A stretch of 64,000 bases of DNA from Bradyrhizobium sp. JYMT SZCCT0428 (lineage in GTDB: Bacteria > Pseudomonadota > Alphaproteobacteria > Rhizobiales > Xanthobacteraceae), in contig NZ_JAFCLS010000023.1 of the NCBI RefSeq assembly GCF_018131075.1, positions 1 to 64,000 on the forward strand. Reading direction: 5' to 3'. A program made the position numbers and the translations under genes. The notes under the pieces are model-generated. The model was not told the DNA's origin, did no database searches, and saw only the letters and a program-made list of their open reading frames with translations. Of the stretch, positions 7,966 to 17,203 are shown piece after piece. How positions within the stretch are numbered: the first letter of the stretch is position 1; each line of letters opens with the position of its first letter.

Positions 7966-9582
7966 TTACGCGACAAGCCGAACACGCCAATCGGAACTCC
8001 CTCGCGCAGCAGCGGCGTGCCGATCAGGCTGCGATAACCGCCAAAATCTCTGCGCTTTGCTCAGCTTGTACTCCGGATCGGTTTGGGCATCGAGGATTTG
8101 GACAGTTTTGCGCTCGAGCAGAGCTCGACTGGTCACACTTTCACGCCCCGGCTGGAAGGGTATCCGCTCCAATTCCTCTCTGAGCTCCGCCGTAAAGCCA
8201 CAGTGCGCCCGGGTTTGAAAATAGCCCGCCTCGTTTGGAAGGGCGATTTGTCCGATGTTGGCCTCGCAAAGTCGGACGGCCGACTCTACCAGAGTGTCAA
8301 GCACTGTCTGCAGATCGATTCTCGATCGGCTGATGACCTTGAGCACATCGGCGGTCGCGGTCTGTTGCTGCAAAGAATCGCGCAGTTCCTTGAGCAGTCG
8401 CGTATTCTCGATGGCGATGACAGCCTGGGCTGCAAAGTTCGTGACGAGCTCGATCTGTTTGTCGGTAAATGGCTTCACTTCCTGTCGGAAAATGCCGAAC
8501 GCGCCGATCAGATCGTCTCCCTTGAGCATCGGCACGTTCAACAGGCTGCGCGCGCCCCCAAGTTCGGCGGTTGCACGCCTTAGCGGCTCGCCGGCCGCAT
8601 ACGTCTCATCAGCCTTTGTATCTACGATGTGGATCGTTTGTTTCGTGCTAGCAACGCGACCCAGGCCGGTCGTCGAACCGGGCCGGATCGGCCCCAGGTT
8701 GAGGTATTCTGCGTAAGCCGGCGTCACGCCGAGGGTCGCGATAGCAGTGTAGGCTCCATTCTCGTATCGGAACAAAATCCCGATGTTGGCCTCGCAGATG
8801 CGCGTTGCATTTGCCAGCATGCTCTGAAACACCGGCTCCAGCTCGCCAGGCGTGCTGCTGATCACCTGAAGGACTTCGGACGTCGCCGTCTGCTGCTCCA
8901 GTGATTCTTTTAGATCGTCGGTGCGCTGCCGTAGCTCGTTGAGCAGTCGGGTATTCTCGATGGCGATGACGGCTTGTTTGGCGAAGTTGGCGACGAGTTC
9001 GATCTGCTTTTCAGTAAACGGCTTGACCTCCTGGCGGTGAATCGTGATTGCACCGACTAATTCGTTTTCCTTGAGCATCGGCACGACAAAATATGTCCGG
9101 GCCCCCGCAAGATCGGCTATTGCAACAACGGAAGGATTGCCCTCCAGATAGGGCGGCAGGGTTCTAATATCTTCGATGTGGACTACTTCGTGGGTTCGGG
9201 CGACGGTGCCGAGACCACTTTGCGGATGCGGTTGGAACGGCGTGGGCGCCACCCAAGCGGCGTAGGCGGCTGGCACATTGCAGAGCGCAACGGGACGGAA
9301 ACGACCATCCTCATAAAGATTCATCTGACCAAAATTTGCGCCGCAAATACGCGTTGCGTTTTCCAGCATACTCTTGAACACCGGCTCCAAGTCGCCCGGA
9401 GATGAGCTGACGATTTGCAACACCTCGGAGGTCGCGGTTTGCTGCTCTAGCGCTTCGGCCAGATCGCGTTTAAGAGCTGCGTTTTCTCTCTCTAGATCGA
9501 CGTTCTCAGGCTCACGTTGGCGCTTCGTCGGCGCCTTGCCTCCAGTCGGAGAGCCACGTACCGCGTGTCCGCGCTTCGCCAT
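7966..9582 (-). CDS. GAF-array sensor histidine kinase, N-terminal fragment
   Basis: Starts at the ATG at 9582 (MAKRGHAVRGSPTGGK), which has CGGAG in front; a further upstream ATG at 9639 is less likely. A basic tail and a short coiled coil (ENVDLERENAALKRDLAEAL) lead to GAF domains at about 50-200, 215-370 and 390-515. The third GAF breaks off: after DPEYKLSKAQRF the frame turns into unrelated WRLSQPDRHAAA and stops at 7966. Removing one T from the TTTT run (AAAA at 8043-8046 on the plus strand) restores GGYRSLIGTPLLREGVPIG, the expected GAF sequence. So this is the front part of the kinase below, not a complete gene. Confidence 0.85.
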   Translation of the reverse strand: MAKRGHAVRGSPTGGKAPTKRQREPENVDLERENAALKRDLAEALEQQTATSEVLQIVSSSPGDLEPVFKSMLENATRICGANFGQMNLYEDGRFRPVALCNVPAAYAAWVAPTPFQPHPQSGLGTVARTHEVVHIEDIRTLPPYLEGNPSVVAIADLAGARTYFVVPMLKENELVGAITIHRQEVKPFTEKQIELVANFAKQAVIAIENTRLLNELRQRTDDLKESLEQQTATSEVLQVISSTPGELEPVFQSMLANATRICEANIGILFRYENGAYTAIATLGVTPAYAEYLNLGPIRPGSTTGLGRVASTKQTIHIVDTKADETYAAGEPLRRATAELGGARSLLNVPMLKGDDLIGAFGIFRQEVKPFTDKQIELVTNFAAQAVIAIENTRLLKELRDSLQQQTATADVLKVISRSRIDLQTVLDTLVESAVRLCEANIGQIALPNEAGYFQTRAHCGFTAELREELERIPFQPGRESVTSRALLERKTVQILDAQTDPEYKLSKAQRFWRLSQPDRHAAAARGSSDWRVRLVA

Positions 9583-9685
9583 TTGGACGCTCCGGTCCAG
9601 GAACGCTGCAACAACGTCAATAGCGCCAAAGCTACTCAATCCGGAGGCTGCCGTATAGGTCGGTTGAGCGACTTCAGCTTCTGCC

Positions 9686-9800
9686 TTTGGCGCTTCGACC
9701 CCGGGGCGGCCTGACGATGTCCGCTCCTTGGGGCAGAACGGACATTCCGCAGCCAGGCCGCGATGTCCGAGCCAGACACGCGGACATCGGTTCCTTTTGT
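9686..9800. repeat. Dispersed repeat copy upstream of the GAF kinase
   Basis: Contains TTTGGCGCTTCGACCCCGGG, ACGATGTCCGCTCCTTGGGG and then a second partial unit, GCGATGTCCGAGCCAGACAC. It belongs to the same family as the copy at 3815, here with the GATGTCCG core twice. Confidence 0.55.
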
Positions 9801-9889
9801 CATTGGTCCGCGAAAGGTAGGCGATGAAGTTCTATTCGGCCTATGGGGCGCCCTCGGCTTACGGATATGGCACCGCTGTTAAGCGGCAG

Positions 9890-10351
9890 TCATGGGTCGC
9901 CAGTCTTTTCAAGGTGGGTCGGCGCGTTCGCGTCCGGCCGCCGCGCAATCAGAACAGTGACGATACACTCCAGCACCGTCTCTCGCCTTTGATTGCGCAA
10001 GAGGATCCGGAGGCGAAGGATTCCCCTATCGGATTTGGACTTCGACTCGCGTTTTTCCAGGACCCTCAAGTCGAGATCGAGCTCGTCGTCCGGGCGTACT
10101 GCGTTCGGCATCCTCAGCTCATCCCAGCCCAGTCCGGCAAGGAAATGGAGTCTTGGCTGAAGCTGGGTCGTCAACAAAATATAGATCGAGAAAGTATGGG
10201 GACTGCAGGCGGTTAGTCCCCCGAAAATTGAACGCGCTGCAGCCTCCTCATCGATGTTTTCGGGCACCGGATCATACTGCTTGGCGAACTGAACGATTTC
10301 GCTCTTGGTGACGAGATAGGGTCCGGCTGTGCAGCTGTCACCGACTTCCAC
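9890..10351 (-). CDS. MaoC-like dehydratase/hotdog protein with premature stop at codon 5
   Basis: The frame from GTG 10351 encodes about 153 residues of a MaoC-like hotdog domain: EVGDSCTAGPYLVTKSEIVQ, FAKQYDPVPENIDEEAAARS, FGGLTACSPHTF, then GWDELRMPNAVRPDDELDLD. The family hydrates or dehydrates acyl-CoA-type substrates. The true start appears to be the ATG at 10375, which has GGAGG at 10384-10388; from there the reading is M-G-S-L-stop-F-E-D-V-E-V-G-D, with TAA at 10361-10363 where homologues have tyrosine (YFEDxEVGD). Hence either a nonsense-mutated pseudogene or a gene restarting weakly at GTG. The usual D...H catalytic pair is only partly recognisable. Confidence 0.7.
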   Translation of the reverse strand: MEVGDSCTAGPYLVTKSEIVQFAKQYDPVPENIDEEAAARSIFGGLTACSPHTFSIYILLTTQLQPRLHFLAGLGWDELRMPNAVRPDDELDLDLRVLEKRESKSKSDRGILRLRILLRNQRRETVLECIVTVLIARRPDANAPTHLEKTGDP

Positions 10352-10920
10352 GTCTTCAAATTACAAACTGCCCATCGGTTTGTCCTCCGCGAGAATGGCT
10401 CGATTTAACCGATAAGAATACCAAACTGACGCGCGCTCTCGACGAACCGCCTTCGAGGGTTCGACGTGGGGGCTTGCCTAGCTGCGGATAAGCAACTGGC
10501 GTTGTGCTCAGCATAACGGAATCGCTTCCCGCCCGAAACGTGATGGCCGCAATTTTTCGGAAAATCGCTATGGCTGTCGATGGAAAGGCTTCGTTACAGC
10601 GTGGCATCCTCGTCACGGACGATTGGCGATGCGGTCTGCTGCGGTGCACGAGTCGGGTAATGGCACAAATCGGCGGTTAAAGGGTGGGCAGAGCATGTCC
10701 GCTCTGCCCTGGTATTTCAGACATCAACTTGTTCCGCGCAGTCGCTAAACCAACGTCCACTGTTGGGGAAAAGTGGACTCTGCGTTGACGAGATCTGATG
10801 GCCGACCGACACGCTGAAAAAGTCGAAAATTGAACGACCAGGAAAATCTCGCGAAAGGCGTTGCTCTTCTATCGGGGAGGGCAGTGATTAGATAGGGAGG
10901 GGGCAACCCAAGGAGTTGCC
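10352..10920. other. Intergenic region with a perfect hairpin
   Basis: Besides the broken MaoC start (10361-10388) I see no gene. At 10686-10709 GGGCAGAGC and GCTCTGCCC form a perfect 9-bp stem around ATGTCC, without a T-tract; GTCCACT and AGTGGAC words follow at about 10755-10780 and resemble parts of the dispersed repeat. The ribosome binding site AAGGAGTTGCC of the next gene closes the region. Confidence 0.45.
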
Positions 10921-11157
10921 ATGAAAAAGCCTCTGACGATACCGGACGAGTCGCAACCCCGCAACATCACACGCGCTGACCTTGTGATGACCGAGGGGTT
11001 TGGCTTGGAAGTCGATGGCCGGATGAAGACGGTATTTCCAACGCTTGAAGCGGCGCAGAAAAGGGCGATGGATCTCAAAGCTGAGTTTCCGATGCTCCAA
11101 GTCAAGGTGTACGACGCTGCGGAAAAGAAGTTGTTGGAATTGTCGCCGACTGAGTGA
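10921..11157 (+). CDS. Small conserved-looking protein of unknown function
   Basis: A 78-residue soluble protein beginning MKKPLTIPDESQPRNITRAD with AAGGAG 6 bases before the ATG. It reads like a compact domain: FGLEVDGRMKTVFPTLEAAQ, then KRAMDLKAEFPMLQVKVYDA, ending KKLLELSPTE. The pattern 'VDGRMKTVFPTLEAAQKRA...LKVYD' suggests a small alpha/beta fold, as in many short rhizobial proteins, but I cannot name a family. No operon partners. Confidence 0.7.
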   Translation: MKKPLTIPDESQPRNITRADLVMTEGFGLEVDGRMKTVFPTLEAAQKRAMDLKAEFPMLQVKVYDAAEKKLLELSPTE

Positions 11158-11518
11158 TGCTATAGACCATAAAAATTGACCAGATTATCCTTCCAGCGGA
11201 AGCGAACGTCGTCGGCTTTTAGCCTGCGCAACGGTGAGACGAGGCCGTGGCGATGACTGACAAGCATCCAAACGCCGTAGCGACATAATGCGATCCTCTC
11301 ATTAGGTCGCGTCATTTGGCGGCCTCATTTCATTTCCAGATAATCGCGCCACGTCGCCTATTGGCGCACATTTCGGACGTAGCGCGATGTCTCAGTTGAG
11401 TCCGTTAAGCGCTCCGGAGCGGACGTGGATTTTCCTCAAAATAGTTGATGTCGGCTGCCCCTGATTTTGCGGCCCCAGTGGCATTTACTTTTCCCTCGGG
11501 CATCCCCACATAGTGGCG
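11158..11518. other. Intergenic region with a dispersed-repeat copy
   Basis: No gene seen. About 11365-11430 carries TTTCGGACGTAGCGCGATGT and GAGTCCGTTAAGCGC, a degenerate copy of the repeat at 3815. Confidence 0.45.
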
Positions 11519-11668
11519 GTGACCCAATGGCAAAAATCTAGCTTTAGGCGGGAGCCGCCGAAGACGAAGGCTGAGCTGCGCCAGATGCTGACCGAGGCCG
11601 TCCGCAACACGCAGCCCAGCGCGGAGAACGGGTCGAAGCGCCCGAAGGCCAAAAGTGATCGCGGCTAG
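11519..11668 (+). CDS. Possible 49-residue protein (GTG start)
   Basis: From GTG 11519 the frame gives MTQWQKSSFRREPPKTKAEL and then RQMLTEAVRNTQ, ending in a lysine-rich tail SKRPKAKSDRG. The central 'KTKAELRQMLTEAVRNTQ' looks like a real helical segment found in short Bradyrhizobium proteins. No good ribosome binding site precedes the GTG, so this may be a remnant or chance frame. Confidence 0.35.
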   Translation: MTQWQKSSFRREPPKTKAELRQMLTEAVRNTQPSAENGSKRPKAKSDRG

Positions 11669-11864
11669 GGCGGCCTACGTCGATTAGATTTGCTCGGGCC
11701 ACAAGATAACCACCCCGGGATTTTCGCGCGGCCACGGCCAAGCGCCAAGTCGCTGACTAGTTGATGCCGCGCGATCCCAACTGATTCCGGCAGTCGGACG
11801 ATCTGTTCGGTCGGCCGTCGGACTTGGCCGCGCGTTCCAGCAGATTACCTCATGAGGAGGGATC

Positions 11865-13808
11865 ATGTACAACGATTCTCTGTTCAATGCTTTCGCTCGG
11901 TCCTTTGAGGTTCGAAGCGAAACCGACATGTCGGTGGCGGAGTATCTGGAATCGTGTCGAGGCGATCCGATGCGATATGCCAATGCGGCCGAGCGCCTGC
12001 TGGCTGCGATCGGTGAGCCTCAAATGATTGATACGGCCAAGGACGCCCGCCTTGGCCGTATTTTTTTGAACAGGACCATGCGCGCCTATCCGGCCTTCGC
12101 CGGATTCTATGGTATGGAAGAAACCATCGAGCGCATCGTCGGCTTCTTCCGGCACGCAGCTCAAGGTCTGGAAGAGCGCAAGCAGATTCTCTATCTGCTG
12201 GGGCCGGTGGGCGGTGGAAAATCGTCGCTGGCGGAGCGGCTGAAATCGTTGATGGAAGTCCATCCCATCTACGTGCTGAAGGCCGGCGACGAACTCAGTC
12301 CAGTGTTCGAGAGCCCCCTGAGTTTGTTCGATCCGGAATCGCTGGGGCCGATGATCGAAGAAAAGTACGGCATTCCGCGCCGTCGCCTCCATGGACTGAT
12401 GAGTCCGTGGTGCTACAAACGGCTGGAAGCATTCGGCGGCGACATTTCACGATTCCGGGTCGCCAAAATCCAGCCCTCGCGCTTGCGGCAGATCGCGGTC
12501 GCGAAAACCGAGCCTGGCGACGAGAACAATCAGGACATCGCCTCGCTGGTCGGCAAGGTCGACATTCGCAAGCTGGAGACCTTCGCCCAGAACGACCCTG
12601 ATGCCTATAGCTATTCCGGCGGCTTGAATCGCTCCAACCAGGGCGTCCTCGAATTCGTCGAGATGTTCAAGGCGCCGATCAAGACGCTGCACCCGCTGTT
12701 AACGGCGACCCAGGAAGGCAACTACATTGGTACCGAGAATATCGGGGCCATTCCATTCACCGGTGTCATTCTCGCGCATTCGAACGAAGCCGAATGGCAA
12801 AGCTTCAAGGCCAACAAAAAGAACGAAGCCTTCATCGATCGCATCTGCGTGATCAAGGTGCCGTACTGCTTGCGGGTGACCGAGGAGCAGAAGATCTATA
12901 AGAAACTTATCCAGGGATCGGAACTCGCTTCCGCGCCGTGTGCGCCGGCAACCCTGGAAACGCTCGCGCGCTTCTCGGTGATGTCACGTCTTCGCAAGCA
13001 CGAAAACTCTACCCTGTTCGCGAAAATGCGGGTCTATGACGGTGAAAGCCTCAAGGAATCCGATCCGAAGGCCCGCAGCGTCCAGGAATACAAGGATGCT
13101 GCCGGCGTCGACGAAGGGATGGCCGGCGTCTCGACGCGCTTTGCATTCAAGGTGCTAGCCGCGACCTACAATCACGATACCGCGGAACTTGGCGCCGATC
13201 CCGTCCATCTGATGTATGTGCTCGAGCATTCGATCCGCCGTGAGCAGGTTCCTGAGGAAGTCGAAAAGCGTTATCTCGAATTCATCAAGGCCGAGCTCGT
13301 GCCGCGCTATGCGGAATTCATCGGCCACGAGATCCAGAAAGCCTATCTGGAATCCTATTCGGATTACGGTCAAAACCTGTTCGATCGCTACGTGGATTAT
13401 GCCGATGCCTGGATCGAAGATCAGGACTTCAAGGACCCCGATACCGGCCAGATGCTCAATCGCAACCTCCTCAACCAGGAACTGACCAAGATCGAGAAGC
13501 CTGCGGGCATCACCAACTCGAAGGACTTCCGCAACGAGGTCGTCAAGTTCTCGCTGCGGTCGAGGGCACAGAACAGCGGCAAAAACCCGTCCTGGACCCG
13601 CTATGAAAAGATTCGAGAAGTCATCGAGAAACGGATATTTTCGCAGGTCGAAGACCTTATTCCGGTTATCTCGTTTGGCTCGAAAAAGGACGGCGATACC
13701 GAAAAGAAGCACGGCGAGTTTGTCGCGCGCATGGTGGGACGCGGCTATACCGAGCGTCAGGTTCGCCGCCTCGTCGAATGGTACATGCGGGTGAAGCAAG
13801 CCGGCTGA
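11865..13808 (+). CDS. prkA: PrkA family serine protein kinase
   Basis: A 647-residue protein, usual length for PrkA/YeaG. The N-terminal AAA-type PrkA domain has Walker A at 113-120 (GPVGGGKS), HPIYVLKAGDELSPVFESPL, and QPSRLRQIAVAKTEPGDENN; the C-terminal PrkA kinase-like domain follows (RDEIPEE-like region, RYVDYADAWIEDQDF, IEKRIFSQVEDLIPVISFG). PrkA phosphorylates serine residues and in E. coli and Bacillus acts in starvation or sporulation responses. In proteobacteria it is normally followed by yeaH and a SpoVR gene; neither is present here. The start has GAGGAGGGATC before the ATG. Identification is firm; the regulatory target is unknown. Confidence 0.95.
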   Translation: MYNDSLFNAFARSFEVRSETDMSVAEYLESCRGDPMRYANAAERLLAAIGEPQMIDTAKDARLGRIFLNRTMRAYPAFAGFYGMEETIERIVGFFRHAAQGLEERKQILYLLGPVGGGKSSLAERLKSLMEVHPIYVLKAGDELSPVFESPLSLFDPESLGPMIEEKYGIPRRRLHGLMSPWCYKRLEAFGGDISRFRVAKIQPSRLRQIAVAKTEPGDENNQDIASLVGKVDIRKLETFAQNDPDAYSYSGGLNRSNQGVLEFVEMFKAPIKTLHPLLTATQEGNYIGTENIGAIPFTGVILAHSNEAEWQSFKANKKNEAFIDRICVIKVPYCLRVTEEQKIYKKLIQGSELASAPCAPATLETLARFSVMSRLRKHENSTLFAKMRVYDGESLKESDPKARSVQEYKDAAGVDEGMAGVSTRFAFKVLAATYNHDTAELGADPVHLMYVLEHSIRREQVPEEVEKRYLEFIKAELVPRYAEFIGHEIQKAYLESYSDYGQNLFDRYVDYADAWIEDQDFKDPDTGQMLNRNLLNQELTKIEKPAGITNSKDFRNEVVKFSLRSRAQNSGKNPSWTRYEKIREVIEKRIFSQVEDLIPVISFGSKKDGDTEKKHGEFVARMVGRGYTERQVRRLVEWYMRVKQAG

Positions 13809-14277
13809 GGCAAATGCAAGGGTGGCTATGCACATCGTCGATCGGCGCCAGAATCCGGGCAGCAAAAGCCTTGAGAACCGCCAATTTGTGACACGCTAAT
13901 CGAAGGCTTCAGCCACTTTGTTACCTCCATGACTACTCCGATTGCTTTCGGCTGGAGCGGTTGCCGGATGGGATTTGCACGCACTGGAAAGCGCCGCCTT
14001 TGCACGGCGCACACCCAACCCGGACATTCCTCGACCGACAGCTTTTGGCGCAGAGCGGACCACAACGTCGGCTCTTGATCCGAAGCGGCCGTGCAGCATA
14101 ACCGCCCGTTACACCCGTGATGTCGCAGGAAATCCAAGTTAGTGCGCCATCGAGCGCTTCCGGTCCGACTAATCACTTCGATCGACCGATCCCCCCGGCT
14201 AAGGGGGTCAAATTTGCATGCCGAATGACAGCAGAAGGGGTAAAATCTCCTAGGGTCCACACCCGAGGAGCAACAAC
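13809..14277. other. Intergenic region after prkA
   Basis: No believable gene. About 14018-14105 is another degenerate dispersed-repeat copy (CCGACAGCTTTTGGCGCAGA, GAGCGGACCACAACGTCGG). Near 14202-14250 two short similar words, AAGGGGGTCAAATTTGC and AAGGGGTAAAATC, lie in tandem just before the next gene. Confidence 0.45.
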
Positions 14278-14454
14278 ATGACCCCACACATCCCCGAGGA
14301 ATTTTCCACCAGGTTGATCGACTGGAGTTCCTTCGTGATCATGGGCAACACGATGCCGCCCCGAGATCCTGATGAAGACGAAGAGGACGACGACGAAGAG
14401 GACGAGGACCGCGCCGACGAACCGCCGGTCGTGCGCGAGCCGGACGAAGACTAG
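14278..14454 (+). CDS. Small acidic protein of unknown function
   Basis: A 58-residue protein from ATG 14278 with CGAGGAGCAACAAC in front, a strong ribosome binding site. The N-terminal third (MTPHIPEEFSTRLIDWSSFV) looks folded or amphipathic; the C-terminal half is a run of Asp/Glu (DPDEDEEDDDEEDED) ending PPVVREPDED. The strong polyacidic tail suggests binding to basic partners or metal, but that is inference. I recognise it only as a type of short hypothetical protein common in Bradyrhizobium. Confidence 0.72.
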   Translation: MTPHIPEEFSTRLIDWSSFVIMGNTMPPRDPDEDEEDDDEEDEDRADEPPVVREPDED

Positions 14455-14699
14455 CTAGAGCATGATGCTTTTAGGATTGGGCATAGCCTGAGTTTCGGAA
14501 ATACCGGCGTCTCGCTCGTCAAGTATGCGTTTGGGCGGCGCTTCGTCTTAGCCGAGGTTGGGATCATTGCCACGCGGCCATAGCGGACGCCACGCTCGGC
14601 GATAATACGATCGGCGAAGTGCTGCACGTCTCCGCTCGATCCCTTGAGAGCGGTCACCTCCATGCAGCTATCGTTGTCGAGATGGACGTGTGGACGTGT
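14451..14699 (-). pseudogene. Remnant of a NikR-type nickel-responsive regulator (C-terminal domain only)
   Basis: The reverse strand reads PHVHLDNDSCMEVTALKG, then GDVQHFADRIIAERGVRYGR and VAMIPT (14699 to 14556), clearly the C-terminal ACT-like metal-binding domain of NikR. Three nickel ligands of the E. coli protein are spaced correctly (H, H two later, C six after that). The N-terminal ribbon-helix-helix DNA-binding half is missing: upstream sequence is the groEL terminator. After MIPT the frame runs into an unrelated tail to a stop at 14451. This is a decayed fragment, probably not expressed. Confidence 0.7.
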
Positions 14700-14708
14700 A
14701 GCTAATGC

Positions 14709-14739
14709 AGAAAGGCCCGCATCGCTGCCGGGCCTTTCT
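14709..14739 (-). terminator. Hairpin terminator after groEL
   Basis: AGAAAGGCCCG (14709-14719) pairs with CGGGCCTTTCT (14729-14739) around a 9-base loop, 27 bases past the groEL stop. The stem's T-rich arm serves as the tract in either direction, so it may also stop transcription from the left. Confidence 0.75.
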
Positions 14740-14765
14740 TATTGTTGTGCTCTGAATGGTTGGAC

Positions 14766-16418
<1,653 letters not shown>

Positions 16419-16508
16419 ATTTGATTTCCCTCAGTTGAACTTGGTGTCTCACCTCTTCGAGGGGCGCCGCGCAGGCGCTCCTCAGGGGTGAGCGTGTGCG
16501 GGTTTGGC

Positions 16509-16826
16509 TTAGGCGGCCTTCTTCTTGGTCGCGGGAACGTCGGTGAGGACGCCCATGATGTCGCTTTCCTTCATGATCAGCAGCTCCTGGCTGTCGATCT
16601 TGACCTCGGTGCCGGACCATTTGCCGAACAGGACGCGGTCGCCGACCTTGAGGTCGATCGGGATCAGCTTGCCAGCCTCGTCACGGCCACCCGGGCCCAC
16701 GGCGACGATTTCGCCCTGCGAGGGCTTTTCCTTGGCACTGTCCGGAATGATGATGCCGCCAGCAGTCTTCTCTTCGGCGTCGATGCGCTTGACCACGACG
16801 CGGTCGTGAAGCGGACGGAATTTCAT
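16509..16826 (-). CDS. groS: 10 kDa co-chaperonin GroES
   Basis: A 105-residue GroES: MKFRPLHDRVVVKRIDAEEK, mobile loop EEKTAGGIIIPDSAKEKPSQ, and GDRVLFGKWSGTEVKIDSQE, ending in ATKKKAA. It caps GroEL during folding cycles. TTTAGGAGGACTGC before the ATG is a strong ribosome binding site. First gene of the operon with groEL; the 90-base spacer holds a GC-rich hairpin-forming sequence. Confidence 0.98.
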   Translation of the reverse strand: MKFRPLHDRVVVKRIDAEEKTAGGIIIPDSAKEKPSQGEIVAVGPGGRDEAGKLIPIDLKVGDRVLFGKWSGTEVKIDSQELLIMKESDIMGVLTDVPATKKKAA

Positions 16827-16956
16827 GCAGTCCTCCTAAACTTTTGCAAATGTTGTCGATTTTGGCGTCTTGGCAGTCCGGGCAGGCGAGTGCCAGCCCG
16901 GCTGCGGGTGATTTAGGCCAGTCTTGTTCGGGGGACAAGGGCTTCTAGCAGAAAAT

Positions 16957-16983
16957 TTGGCACTCAAATATGACGGCTGCCAA
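16957..16983 (-). promoter_or_regulatory. Degenerate CIRCE-like operator upstream of groES
   Basis: TTGGCACTC, nine bases, then GGCTGCCAA. The CIRCE consensus is TTAGCACTC-N9-GAGTGCTAA; the left arm differs by one base and the right arm by three, keeping TTGGCA/TGCCAA symmetry and exact N9 spacing. It lies about 130 bases before the groES start, a usual distance for an HrcA site. Function is inferred. Confidence 0.55.
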
Positions 16984-17112
16984 TTTCATTCATCATGATT
17001 AATCAAGGTAGTGGGCCCGCCGACCCCGTATTAGCACGTGCGGTAAGCTGCTGCTAACGCATGAATTTTCAACAGTTCATTAAACATTTAGGCTTGTGAT
17101 GGGTTGGTATCG

Positions 17113-17140
17113 TGCGTCACATTTCTCTCATGTGAGCGCA
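17113..17140. promoter_or_regulatory. Imperfect inverted repeat upstream of usg
   Basis: TGCGTCACAT and ATGTGAGCGCA are near-perfect inverted arms (one base bulge) around a short T/C spacer, 64 bases before the usg start. The position between groES and usg promoters fits an operator, but the binding protein is unknown. Confidence 0.35.
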
Positions 17141-17203
17141 TCTCCGCCGGGGTGGCTCGGTGCGGCCACCACGTGAAATGCGCTTCCTAAAATGGAGGTT
17201 GGC

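Larger units (their letters stand above)
4906..9582 (-). pseudogene. Whole seven-GAF histidine kinase gene with two compensating frameshifts
   Basis: The two fragments belong to one gene of about 1,558 codons: seven GAF domains, HisKA and HATPase. Break 1 is an extra base in an AAAA run at 8043-8046. The shifted frame then encodes RFGGYRSLIGTPLLREG...IAIENARLFDEVQQ without a stop until near 7855. Break 2, about 7861-7868, lacks one base; the expected join is DEVQ-x-KTRDLSEALTYQTG. Net shift is zero (9639 and 7848 are in one frame). Homopolymer context makes a sequencing error possible for break 1; otherwise the gene is inactivated or split. Confidence 0.75.

Noticed and set aside
14202..14250. 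Tandem words AAGGGGGTCAAATTTGC / AAGGGGTAAAATC resembling insertion-sequence end repeats
   Set aside because: Only two short imperfect units, no transposase and no matching opposite end nearby.
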